A DNA stretch of 64,000 nt from Jeotgalibaca arthritidis (GTDB taxonomy: Bacteria; Bacillota; Bacilli; Lactobacillales; Aerococcaceae), in assembly GCF_011100465.1 (NCBI RefSeq), contig NZ_CP049740.1:1790001-1854000 (forward strand), in the 5' to 3' direction. Below are positions 55,241 to 62,346 of this stretch, in pieces. The notes beneath the pieces are model-generated. The model was given only the letters and a program-made list of their open reading frames with translations. It did not search any database and was not told the DNA's origin. Positions within the stretch are counted from its first letter, which is position 1, and each line of letters begins with the position of its first letter. A program made the translations under genes and the position numbers.

Positions 55241-56398
55241 TCAGTTTTCCATAAATTTGAGGAACTTATCAGCCGTTTCTTCCTTAGTCTTTTCGGTTAC
55301 GTGGGTATAAATATCCATCGTTGTTTTTATGTTCGCATGACCGAGCCGCTCTTTTACTTCCTGGAGCGATGCGCCCGCCTCGAACAGCAGGGAGGCATGT
55401 GTATGCCGGAACCCGTGAATTGTTATTTTCTTCAGGTCATTCTTTTGGAGAACATCCCTCAGCCAGTAGAACACAGCGGACGGGCGTATGTGCGTATTGT
55501 GATAGGTTGTAAAGATAGGCTGGTTAGGCTTGTTCGTATTGATGCCAAGCATGAGATATTTTTCCAGCTGATCCCTACGCCATCTTTTTAGCAGTGCCAG
55601 CGTCTCATCATCCAAACTGATAGAGCGAATGGATGCCTCTGTCTTTGGTGTGTTAACAATGACCTTTTTTAAGCCGATAGCGAGCGTTTTATTAATATGC
55701 AGCTGTTTACGTGTGAAATCAATATCGGACCAGTTCAGCGCCAGTATTTCACTCTTACGGGCACCAGTGAACGCTGCAAGGCGGAAAAATACCACTTTCT
55801 TCAGGTCTTTTACTTTAGAGGCGCACTCCATGAACGTCCGCAGTTCGTCCCGGGTGTAAAAGCCATCCTCCTGCTCATACTGGGCTTTGACTTTCTTTTT
55901 CTTCTTAGGCATGATGACTTTGTCGGCAGGGTTTATGCTACTGATCCCGCTATTGTTGGCGAAACGGTAAACCATGGAAACATAACTGTTCATGAGCTGA
56001 TACATGCCGACTTGACCGGCCCATTTGTTGACTGCTTTTTGAACCTGGGCGACCGTTATGTTGTTGATGCGGTACTTGCCCAACGATGGTAAAATGTAGT
56101 CATTGAAGTAGTATTTTGTCATGCGCAGCGTGTTCTCTTTGACGGTGTGCCGGTATTGATCCACCCACAGCTCATATACTTCCTTGAATGTGATGTTATC
56201 GTTATCCGTTTTACTGAGGCCGTTCTTGTCTACATCCAGCATTAACCTGGAGAGGGCAAGGTCGGCCTCTTTTTTTGTCTTAAAACCGGATCGCGTTGTC
56301 TTTTTAGGTTTCCCAGTTAGTGGGTCGATACCTAGATAGGTTTGGAACTTGTAGGCCGTAGAGCCGTCTTTTTTCGTGTATTTTGTAATGCTTGCCAT
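55241..56398 (-). CDS. int: Phage integrase, tyrosine recombinase
   Basis: Site-specific recombinase of 385 residues. N-terminal AP2-like arm-binding domain (ASITKYTKKDGSTAYKFQTYLG, YxxPxTGKxKxTTRSGFKTKKEA), a SAM-like core-binding domain (residues ~75-165), and the catalytic domain with the first Arg in TGARKSEIL, HxxR in HGFRHTHASLL, the second His in RLGHANIKTT and Tyr in MDIYTHVT. The start is the ATG eight bases after AGAGGA. Its base composition is richer in GC than the host genes to its left. Divergent from the early genes, as in temperate phages. Confidence 0.95.
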   Translation of the reverse strand: MASITKYTKKDGSTAYKFQTYLGIDPLTGKPKKTTRSGFKTKKEADLALSRLMLDVDKNGLSKTDNDNITFKEVYELWVDQYRHTVKENTLRMTKYYFNDYILPSLGKYRINNITVAQVQKAVNKWAGQVGMYQLMNSYVSMVYRFANNSGISSINPADKVIMPKKKKKVKAQYEQEDGFYTRDELRTFMECASKVKDLKKVVFFRLAAFTGARKSEILALNWSDIDFTRKQLHINKTLAIGLKKVIVNTPKTEASIRSISLDDETLALLKRWRRDQLEKYLMLGINTNKPNQPIFTTYHNTHIRPSAVFYWLRDVLQKNDLKKITIHGFRHTHASLLFEAGASLQEVKERLGHANIKTTMDIYTHVTEKTKEETADKFLKFMEN

Positions 56399-56484
56399 AG
56401 TCTTTTCCTCTTCTCTAGCACCGCAGGGCAACAGGCTTTTAAGAGGTGACCTTCTCCCGATTGGCTACGGGGTGGGCCGTTATA

Positions 56485-57147
56485 TTATTGATTATTTTTA
56501 ATATTATCTGTTTTGTTGATCGCCTCTGTCAAAATATCAGTGAGCTTATCATGCAGGGTTGCATCCATACCGTCTTTATATACTGTTACATCATGGCCAG
56601 CTTTTAAGTCCAAGAACATATTGTCAACAGTACTTAATAAGTCCTTTAAGGTGTTGTAAGTAATATTAATGGCGCCTTTATTTGAGTCGTCTTCTCCGCG
56701 TAGAAAGCGGAAAATCGTTTCATTGGCAAGCTTTTTCATTGCTTCAATCTCTGAGTGGCTGAGACCATGCTCTTTAACCAGGGTTATAAACTGAAATTTC
56801 AACTCTTTTAATTGAGATAGGTCTTTAAGTAGCAGGGTGACAAAGCTGTCAGGATCTTCATCTTTTATTAAATCCTCGATAAAAGTATCCAAGAATGTAG
56901 CGGCATACTCTCTGATATCCCCATATAAAAGCTCATCGACTGAAATTCCAGCAATACCGGAGATGATAGAAAGACGTTTATTATTAGGTAAATTTTTCCC
57001 AGTTTCCCAGTTGCTTATAGTTCCGCTCTGAATTTTACTTGTTTTTTCTACTTGACCGATTAAATTAGCGAATTCAGTCATGCTCATACCTTTGTTTCTT
57101 CTAATTTGTCTAATTCGATCCCCTACATCATTAGGATTGATATCCAT
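56485..57147 (-). CDS. Phage repressor, XRE-type HTH (CI-like)
   Basis: A 220-residue protein: N-terminal helix-turn-helix (VGDRIRQIRRNKGMSMTEFANLIG...SGTISNWETGKNLPNNKRL, residues ~8-60), followed by a helical C-terminal part. No LexA/CI autoproteolytic Ser-Lys domain and no metalloprotease motif is seen, so induction must work another way, perhaps via a partner protein. The start ATG follows AGGAGGT. Transcribed leftward with int from the switch region; its promoter overlaps a repeated operator. Confidence 0.85.
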   Translation of the reverse strand: MDINPNDVGDRIRQIRRNKGMSMTEFANLIGQVEKTSKIQSGTISNWETGKNLPNNKRLSIISGIAGISVDELLYGDIREYAATFLDTFIEDLIKDEDPDSFVTLLLKDLSQLKELKFQFITLVKEHGLSHSEIEAMKKLANETIFRFLRGEDDSNKGAINITYNTLKDLLSTVDNMFLDLKAGHDVTVYKDGMDATLHDKLTDILTEAINKTDNIKNNQ

Positions 57148-57167
57148 AAACACACCTCCTCTACTAA

Positions 57168-57196
57168 ATAATAAACTATCTCACAAAGAAACGCAA
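57168..57196 (-). promoter_or_regulatory. Leftward lysogeny promoter (TTGCGT-N17-TATTAT)
   Basis: Read on the minus strand; its -35 lies inside the first copy of the operator repeat, so the repressor can control its own gene. Confidence 0.7.
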
Positions 57197-57255
57197 AGTT
57201 TTTCTTGCGTTAAGTTAAAAAATGGTTTACACTATAATTACAAAGAAATGCAAAG
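57183..57255. promoter_or_regulatory. Phage switch operators and rightward promoter
   Basis: ACAAAGAAACGCAAAG (57183-57198) recurs as ACAAAGAAATGCAAAG (57240-57255). AACGCAA (57190) also pairs with TTGCGTT (57205) as an inverted repeat. The rightward promoter TTAAGT-N17-TATAAT (57210-57238) sits between the two direct copies, so occupancy of the second would block early transcription. Confidence 0.7.
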
Positions 57256-57273
57256 AAAAAAGGAGGAAGAGCT

Positions 57274-57498
57274 ATGACTAAGTTTGCAAAGCTTAGAAGA
57301 GGGAACGGACTCACTCAAAATGAAGTAGCCAAAGCTTTTAATATTACCAGACAAGCTTACTCAGCGAAAGAGCGAGGACTGTCTAGTTTTTCTGATAAAG
57401 AAAAGGTTATTTTCATTGAACTCGTCAAGCCAATGTTTCCACGTGAGACAATAGAAAGTATTTTTTTTACAACGGACGCAAAGAAAAGCAAAGATTAG
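57274..57498 (+). CDS. Cro-like HTH regulator
   Basis: A 74-residue XRE-family protein, almost only a helix-turn-helix (LRRGNGLTQNEVAKAFNITRQAYSAKERGLSSFSDKEKV). First gene rightward of the switch, directly after operator copies, with AAAGGAGGAAG before ATG. Likely antagonises the repressor to commit to lytic growth. Confidence 0.82.
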   Translation: MTKFAKLRRGNGLTQNEVAKAFNITRQAYSAKERGLSSFSDKEKVIFIELVKPMFPRETIESIFFTTDAKKSKD

Positions 57499-57516
57499 AA
57501 AGGAGGTGAGAGCAAA

Positions 57517-57792
57517 ATGGCAGAGCTGACGCTTAATGTATCTGATGACCTACAGCATCAAATAGAGGGCCTGCTAAGGCAAGCGGCTCTTAAAGTCATC
57601 GAAGAGGTATCAAGCAACGAGCTTCATAAGAAAGACTATTTCAATAAGAAAGAGGCTGCCGCATACCTGGGCATATCCTACAAAAGTCTCCAGAAACTCA
57701 TCCTCATGGGGTTACCGATGGTTCAGGTAGATAATATGACGCTCATCGCAAAAAACTCTATCAATGAATTCATGACGGACTTGGAAAGATAA
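57517..57792 (+). CDS. HTH / excisionase-like phage protein
   Basis: A 91-residue protein with a helical N-terminus and a MerR/excisionase-type winged helix (DYFNKKEAAAYLGISYKSLQKLILMGLPMVQVDN, residues ~44-78). It may act as excisionase for the integrase or as an early regulator; the sequence does not decide. AAAGGAGGTGAG precedes ATG by several bases. Follows the Cro-like gene by 18 bases. Confidence 0.7.
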   Translation: MAELTLNVSDDLQHQIEGLLRQAALKVIEEVSSNELHKKDYFNKKEAAAYLGISYKSLQKLILMGLPMVQVDNMTLIAKNSINEFMTDLER

Positions 57793-57857
57793 ACAAAAAA
57801 TAAGCATCCGCAGGGCAGCAGAGCTTAAACATGAGTATAAGTGAAAGGGTGTTAGTT

Positions 57858-57980
57858 ATGACAATTTTAGAAGAAACGTTTCTGGGTGGTTTGTTAGTGG
57901 GTATTACTGTGACGCTGGTAGCTCTTAAAATGTGGTTGATTGTGTTGGAAATGGTAGAAGAACAAAAAAATAGGGGGTAA
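57858..57980 (+). CDS. 40-residue phage membrane protein (paralogue A)
   Basis: A very small gene: MTILEETFLGGLLVGITV followed by TLVALKMWLIVLEMVEEQ. One membrane helix after a short acidic N-terminus. AAAGGGTG lies seven bases before ATG, and the stop overlaps the next start (TAATG), so it looks genuinely translated. Its first 20 residues match the protein encoded at 58909 at most positions (LGGLxVGxxxTLV), showing the two are paralogues. Function unknown. Confidence 0.6.
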   Translation: MTILEETFLGGLLVGITVTLVALKMWLIVLEMVEEQKNRG

Positions 57981-57985
57981 TGATG

Positions 57986-58351
57986 ATGGGAAACAGAGAA
58001 ACTGGTATGTGGTTACCGTTGGAAAAAGAAGCTATTAAAAAACAGGCCTGGTCTGCCCAGGATGATGTAGACGTCTTTCTTTCAGACTCAAAGAGAAGCA
58101 TCGAAAAAATGCGTGTGCTTGTTGATCAGATGACAGAAGACTGGTCGGAGTATGCAGATGAAATAGAGGAAGCGCCAGAGGATAGTGTAGGCGTTTATGT
58201 AAAGATGGCCATGATGAAGCTCTCACAACGCCATGGGGTTTATCTCGATCTGATGAACGAGATTTTAATGAATCAATCAAACGAACTGGAACAAGCAAAA
58301 CTTAATAACAGTAAGCTGCAGAAACTACAAAAAATGGATGCATCCCTTTGA
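57986..58351 (+). CDS. Hypothetical phage early protein
   Basis: Not recognised. About 121 residues, acidic, predicted mostly helical, with a likely coiled coil at the C-terminus (QSNELEQAKLNNSKLQKLQKM). Three ATG codons stand in tandem; the third is eight bases from TAGGGGGT. The last codons overlap the left arm of a hairpin (58335-58375). Confidence 0.65.
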   Translation: MGNRETGMWLPLEKEAIKKQAWSAQDDVDVFLSDSKRSIEKMRVLVDQMTEDWSEYADEIEEAPEDSVGVYVKMAMMKLSQRHGVYLDLMNEILMNQSNELEQAKLNNSKLQKLQKMDASL

Positions 58352-58375
58352 GCCGACGAAACTCAGATGCATCCA
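58335..58375. repeat. Hairpin with GATGCATCC arms
   Basis: TGGATGCATC and GATGCATCCA are perfect complements and enclose TGAG/CTCA around CCGACGAAA. A third GATGCATCC lies at 59116, before the structured element. Immediately downstream, GGGTAC/GTACC flanked by AGAAA/TTTTCT (58380-58412) forms a second, terminator-like hairpin with no long T-run. The 119-base gap up to 58470 holds no gene. Confidence 0.6.
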
Positions 58376-58470
58376 GACTAGAAAGTGGGTACCTTTTGTG
58401 TACCTATTTTCTGTCATTATAACATATTCAAAATGTAAAGTATAGAACCTTTACAGGAGGTGGGAAACTT

Positions 58471-58719
58471 TTGGAAGAAATAAAACTAACACACGATGGC
58501 CAGCTAGCCATTGCGACGGCCTACTCTCGTAAGGCCAGCAAGTGGAAGAACGGAGAAACAACCTGGTCACAGTTCTTGCAGCGCTTAAATAAACCAACTG
58601 AGACAAGCGAAACAGTTGCCGAGTATAAACAGATGAATGAAATTGATGATCGTATAAGTTGGGTGGCCAATATCATGGAAATTGAAAGAGGATATAACAG
58701 AAAATGGAGGAAAAAATAA
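58471..58719 (+). CDS. Short phage protein resembling a primase N-terminus
   Basis: An 82-residue protein. SRKASKWKNGETTWSQFLQRL...TETSETVAEYKQM resembles, from memory, the first ~50 residues of phage primase/VirE-like replication proteins, which continue with a DVGGFVGG-type motif; here the sequence changes to unrelated residues and stops. It may be a remnant or a recruited small protein. TTG start seven bases after AGGAGGTG. Stop overlaps the next start. Confidence 0.5.
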   Translation: MEEIKLTHDGQLAIATAYSRKASKWKNGETTWSQFLQRLNKPTETSETVAEYKQMNEIDDRISWVANIMEIERGYNRKWRKK

Positions 58720-58895
58720 TGGAACAATCAAAGGCTGAAACAGTGAAGGATCAAGTACAAAGTATTTATTCAATTACACAATCAGAAATTACAAATGAAG
58801 ATGGGACACCAATTTCAGTAGCAGACCTTCAAGACTTAGTTTATCAAGAAGTAGCTTACTTAGCTGAACTACTTGGTTTCGAATTAGAGGACTAA
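58719..58895 (+). CDS. Hypothetical phage protein
   Basis: Not recognised. 58 acidic residues (MEQSKAETVKDQVQSIYSIT at the start, VADLQDLVYQEVAYLAELLGFELED at the end), probably helical. ATG overlaps the preceding stop (TAATG) and lies eight bases after GGAGG. Confidence 0.6.
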   Translation: MEQSKAETVKDQVQSIYSITQSEITNEDGTPISVADLQDLVYQEVAYLAELLGFELED

Positions 58896-58908
58896 AGGGG
58901 TGGTGTAA

Positions 58909-59097
58909 ATGAATCTATTGCAAGAAGCATACTTAGGTGGTTTGGTTGTAGGGGTTATTGCAACGCTTGTAAGCCAATCTTCATGGAACCTGATTAAAGA
59001 TATTGTTACCGAATTTAGAATAATAAAAAAAAGCCTAAGAAATGCCAGTTTCTTAGGACAAGGAAAGTATTTTTTTGTAGAAATCTTTCTCTTATAG
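58909..59097 (+). CDS. 62-residue phage membrane protein (paralogue B)
   Basis: MNLLQEAYLGGLVVGVIATL shares its N-terminal membrane part with the 40-residue protein at 57858, then diverges into a basic tail (FRIIKKSLRNASFLGQGKYFF) and a second hydrophobic end. AAAGGGGTGG precedes ATG. Function unknown; holin-like size but in the early, not the lysis, region. Confidence 0.55.
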   Translation: MNLLQEAYLGGLVVGVIATLVSQSSWNLIKDIVTEFRIIKKSLRNASFLGQGKYFFVEIFLL

Positions 59098-59132
59098 TAA
59101 CGCAAATTAATTAATGATGCATCCATTTCTAC

Positions 59133-59237
59133 TATTGGTTGTTCACTAGAGGGTGGCTTCCCTTCCCGCCAACGCCATAAGTTAGCGATTTACGGCCGCT
59201 AAAGTGAGGGTAGCTACTTTCTATTGAACAACCAATA
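59133..59237 (+). ncRNA. Candidate structured phage RNA or DNA element
   Basis: TATTGGTTGTTCA and TGAACAACCAATA, perfect 13-base inverted arms, enclose ~79 bases that include TTAGCG/CGCTAA (around ATTTACGGC) and the palindrome GTAGCTAC. It fills the only sizeable gap (174 bases) in the early genes and is not followed by a T-run. No class was recognised. The strand is assigned from the gene direction only. Confidence 0.45.
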
Positions 59238-59271
59238 AAGACTAGGATAGCAAGGAAAAAGAGGGATTATA

Positions 59272-59544
59272 TTGGAAAAGAAAGCAGAAGAAATGATAGA
59301 AAATAACTCTATTGAATTCAATATAACATTGAGTCTAATTGAACAACTGATCGATAATCATGATTCACTAGTAAAAATAGCACAAAAAGTAGAGAAAAAA
59401 GAACTTACAGATTATACAGCTGCATATGAAGTTTTACGTTTATCAGGAAGAACAACTAATTCACTCACTTTAGCTCATCGTTTAGTTAGTGGTATGAACG
59501 ATTCTAACGAGGAGATATTAGCCGATACAACGGTGTTTGGTTAG
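59272..59544 (+). CDS. Hypothetical phage protein
   Basis: Not recognised. 90 residues, mostly helical and acidic (MEKKAEEMIENNSIEFNITL at the start, DYTAAYEVLRLSGRTTNSLTLAHRLV in the middle). TTG start with AAAGAGGGAT upstream. Lies between the structured element and the replication genes. Confidence 0.6.
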   Translation: MEKKAEEMIENNSIEFNITLSLIEQLIDNHDSLVKIAQKVEKKELTDYTAAYEVLRLSGRTTNSLTLAHRLVSGMNDSNEEILADTTVFG

Positions 59545-59572
59545 ATAACGCTTAAAGAAAGAGGGTGAGTAA

Positions 59573-60466
59573 ATGGCGATATATAGGCAAATTCAAATTA
59601 GCTTTTGGCAAGACGAATTAATTATTGAGTTAGAACCAGAAGAAAAATATTTTTACCTATATCTAATGACCAACGATAAAACAACTCAATGCGGTGTATA
59701 TCGCATTAATGAAAAAATCGTTGCTTTTGATACAGGTTATTCAATCGAAAAAGTTAGGGAATTGCTTCAAGTATTCGTTGCTAAAAAACGCATTATGTAT
59801 AACCAGGAACACAAAGAGTTATTTCTTCTTAACTGGCTAAAATTCAATAAAGCTAGTTCTCCTAAAGTAGCGGTGGTAGTTGACAGGGAACTGGCCAACA
59901 TAAAAACCATCGAATTTCATAATGAAGTGGTCAAACAGTGTTTACTATACGGCTACCCCATTAAAACTAAAGAGATACACTATCAATACCCTATCGATAC
60001 CGTATCTAAACAGGTTGGATATAGTATCGATACTGAAACGCAACCAGAACCAGAAGAAGAACCAAAACATAATAATAACCAGAAGCAGAATCAGAATAAC
60101 GCTCCTGCTACTAATGCCCACTTGTTCTATCAAAATAATTTTGGGGTAGCAAACCCGACTGTTATACAAACGATTGAACATTGGATCAATGACTTGAACG
60201 AAGCAATGGTTATTGAAGCAATGAGAAGGGCAGCCGTTGACCAAAAAGGTTTCAGATACGCTGAAGGCATCATGAAGAAATGGCTAAATAAAAATATAAC
60301 CACTATGCAGCAAGTACAGGCGGATGATGTTGCATTCTCCAATAAAAACGAGAAGCCTAACGGCATCTATAACCAAGAATTCAAGCGAACCGCAGAAGAT
60401 GAGGAGCGTTTGAGACGGTTAAATGATATTGATTTACCGCAAGGATTCTATGACAACCTTATATAG
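59573..60466 (+). CDS. Phage replication initiator, DnaD-like
   Basis: A 297-residue replisome organiser. N-terminal winged-helix part (IYRQIQISFWQDELIIELEPEEKYFYLYLMTN, CGVYRINEKIVAFDTGYSIEKVRELL), a polar Asn/Gln/Glu-rich linker (residues ~150-185), and a C-terminal DnaD_2-type domain (FYQNNFGVANPTVIQTIEHWINDLNEAMVIEAMRRA, FRYAEGIMKKWL). It should bind the phage origin and recruit the loader encoded next. Confidence 0.88.
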   Translation: MAIYRQIQISFWQDELIIELEPEEKYFYLYLMTNDKTTQCGVYRINEKIVAFDTGYSIEKVRELLQVFVAKKRIMYNQEHKELFLLNWLKFNKASSPKVAVVVDRELANIKTIEFHNEVVKQCLLYGYPIKTKEIHYQYPIDTVSKQVGYSIDTETQPEPEEEPKHNNNQKQNQNNAPATNAHLFYQNNFGVANPTVIQTIEHWINDLNEAMVIEAMRRAAVDQKGFRYAEGIMKKWLNKNITTMQQVQADDVAFSNKNEKPNGIYNQEFKRTAEDEERLRRLNDIDLPQGFYDNLI

Positions 60467-60480
60467 GAGGTAGAGCAGTA

Positions 60481-61341
60481 ATGATTAATACAAGCAAGTT
60501 AATGAGTAGCCGTTCAGCCTTTATTGATACGGCAATTAATAAAGGTGGCTTGCTGCCACTGGAAGAATACTCAACGTGTGAGAAACATATCAACGTGGAG
60601 TTATTCCAAAATCTCAAAACAAAAGAAATCATTTGTCCAGTGTGCTATTTGGAAAAACAATCCGATCAAACGGCTGCAACTGATTCCCAGGTACAAGATG
60701 GCGCATTTGGTGACAGAGCAAGAAAGTTCCGCTACTTAGCAAACCACTCATTATTTCAAAATAAAAATCTCATGAATAAAGGTTTCAAGGACTACAAGGC
60801 CACTACTAAAGAACAGAAAGAAAATCGAGATGCAGCATCTTCAACGGTTTCACGTATAGTAGGCGGCCAACCTTTGAATATCATCATTACAGGCAGCCAA
60901 GGCAGCGGGAAAACTCATTTGGCCACAGCCATCGGGAATAACGTGAACGCCATGAGCAACCGTGATGATATTCAAAAGACCGTTCTCTATTACAGCTTCA
61001 GTAGGTTGTTAAATGTAATCCGTGATAGCTACAGTAACCCAACGTTTAAGGGTGAAAAATATTATCTTGAACTCGCTGAAAAAGCTGACTTACTTATCTT
61101 AGATGATATAGGCGTAGAAATGGGTGGGACAGCAACAGGGAAGAAGTCCGAATTTAGTAACAAGATTCTATTCAGCTTGCTTGATACCAGAGAGGACAAA
61201 GCGACTATCATCACAAGTAATCTAAATTTAGAATCGCTTGAGAAGCAATATGATCCCCGTATCATCAGCCGTTTGAAAGCGAACATGGTGCCGATAACCT
61301 TCACTGAAACGGCTGATTACCGTGAAAAAATGATGATTTAA
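60481..61341 (+). CDS. Phage DnaC-like helicase loader ATPase
   Basis: A 286-residue AAA+ protein that loads the host replicative helicase. A Cys/His cluster near the N-terminus (CEKH...CPVC) may bind zinc. Walker A ITGSQGSGKTHLATAIGN near residue 140, Walker B LLILDDIGVE near residue 205, sensor-1 ATIITSNLNLE, and the arginine finger region DPRIISRLKANMVPI. AGGAGGTAGAG precedes ATG. Pairs with the DnaD-like gene. Confidence 0.93.
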   Translation: MINTSKLMSSRSAFIDTAINKGGLLPLEEYSTCEKHINVELFQNLKTKEIICPVCYLEKQSDQTAATDSQVQDGAFGDRARKFRYLANHSLFQNKNLMNKGFKDYKATTKEQKENRDAASSTVSRIVGGQPLNIIITGSQGSGKTHLATAIGNNVNAMSNRDDIQKTVLYYSFSRLLNVIRDSYSNPTFKGEKYYLELAEKADLLILDDIGVEMGGTATGKKSEFSNKILFSLLDTREDKATIITSNLNLESLEKQYDPRIISRLKANMVPITFTETADYREKMMI

Positions 61342-61401
61342 GAGGATGTGGCAGAGGGTGGCTGACAATAGGGTTCCCCAAAATTGAGGAGGCCCCAATT
61401 A

Positions 61402-61427
61402 AGGACTGTCCAATTTTGGACAGTCCT
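61402..61427. repeat. 12-bp perfect hairpin before the late regulator
   Basis: AGGACTGTCCAA and TTGGACAGTCCT are exact complements with a TT loop. It lies in the 129-base gap before the sigma-like regulator gene; no T-run follows. Operator or RNA hairpin cannot be told apart. Confidence 0.6.
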
Positions 61428-61470
61428 AATCAGCCGAAAACTAAGCCGATTAAAAAGAGGTGAAGCGAAC

Positions 61471-61866
61471 TTGTTTGAATGGTTGACTGAATATAGAAAG
61501 CTTGAAGAACGTATATCCTTCATTGAGTGGAATCTCAATAAAACTAAGTTAGAGCTGATTCGCTGGGAAGAAGGGGACTTAATGAATATTAAGTTAACCA
61601 ATGAATCAAGAGGGGCAAATGTTGAAAATGAAATTAAGCGATTGGAAGAAGAACTAGAGGAAACTGAAAGATTGAAAGAATCCTTATTAAACTTAATAGA
61701 TACCTTTGAAGGGTTAGATAACATAATAATTAAAAAGAAATATATTGAAGGCCTTTCTTTAGAAGATATTGCAGAAGTTGTCGGATATAGCACTTCTTAC
61801 GTCCGTAAACGTTATACCGAAATTAGAAAGACTTTAAAAATTATTGACCAATACACGGAAAAATAG
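61471..61866 (+). CDS. Phage late-gene transcription regulator (RinA/sigma-70 region 4-like)
   Basis: A 131-residue protein: long N-terminal coiled-coil (LEERISFIEWNLNKTKLELIR, VENEIKRLEEELEETERLKES) and a C-terminal helix-turn-helix like sigma region 4 (IIIKKKYIEGLSLEDIAEVVGYSTSYVRKRYTEI). Such proteins activate packaging and structural genes, which fits its place just before the terminase. TTG start eight bases after AAAGAGGTGA; an upstream ATG run lacks a site. Confidence 0.75.
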   Translation: MFEWLTEYRKLEERISFIEWNLNKTKLELIRWEEGDLMNIKLTNESRGANVENEIKRLEEELEETERLKESLLNLIDTFEGLDNIIIKKKYIEGLSLEDIAEVVGYSTSYVRKRYTEIRKTLKIIDQYTEK

Positions 61867-61901
61867 AAAGTTGCATCTTCACTAAATAGAGAGTTAGATT
61901 A

Positions 61902-62074
61902 ATGGCTATTTTTTAGCAGATGATTTCAAACATTTATTAAGTCAGATCCGTTATCTTGATGCTTTAACAGAATGGTTAGAAATAGATTTTGATGCTAAAG
62001 CAGTGGCCCGTGAAACTATTAAAGAATATGATGAGCTATTTTCAGCCATCGATTATGAGAATAAGGAACTTTGA
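61902..62074 (+). pseudogene. Small phage gene with a frameshift at T6
   Basis: ATG GCT ATT TTT TAG stops at once, but a -1 shift at the run TTTTTT (61909-61914) opens a frame reading MAIFLADDFKHLLSQIRYL to KEYDELFSAIDYENKEL, about 57 residues, whose stop lies a few bases before the next start. No other ATG, GTG or TTG starts that frame upstream. Either one T has been lost, the base call is wrong, or slippage is programmed. Function unknown. Confidence 0.5.
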
Positions 62075-62081
62075 GGAAAGG

Positions 62082-62204
62082 ATGAGCCTAATAGTTGCTG
62101 AAACGGAAAAACAAATAAAGGTGCAGGAAGCAGCAGATATAAATAACCTTGGAGATGATCCGAGCGCACACTTTGAGATGATGATGCAATTCCTGGAGAT
62201 ATAG
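62082..62204 (+). CDS. Hypothetical 40-residue phage protein
   Basis: Not recognised. Small acidic protein (MSLIVAETEKQIKVQEAADI at the start, FEMMMQFLEI at the end). GAGG lies five bases before ATG, eight bases after the end of the frameshifted frame. Confidence 0.5.
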   Translation: MSLIVAETEKQIKVQEAADINNLGDDPSAHFEMMMQFLEI

Positions 62205-62346
62205 CCGGCACTTTCGGCAGCCTAAAAAAGCATACTCACATTTCTCAGAGTGCAATAAGCCTTAAATTAGATCACGTATGCAACACGCAATAGGAGGGAG
62301 ACAATGGCTCTCCCTCATTTTATTAAAGAACAGAGGTGAAAAGTTA
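62205..62346. other. Gap before the small terminase gene
   Basis: No gene is seen. In tailed phages the packaging start (cos or pac) commonly lies in or near the small terminase gene, so this stretch is a candidate place, but no diagnostic motif was found. Confidence 0.25.

Noticed and set aside
55697-56092. 131-codon plus-strand open frame antisense to the integrase
   Set aside because: The integrase frame carries all catalytic residues; the antisense frame has no motif.
57858-59097. Toxin-antitoxin or holin assignment for the two mini-membrane proteins
   Set aside because: No antitoxin partner or antisense RNA is visible, and lysis genes normally lie at the other end of the prophage.
59133-59237. 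Retron-like msr/msd element
   Set aside because: No reverse transcriptase gene is present nearby; the inverted repeat alone is not enough.
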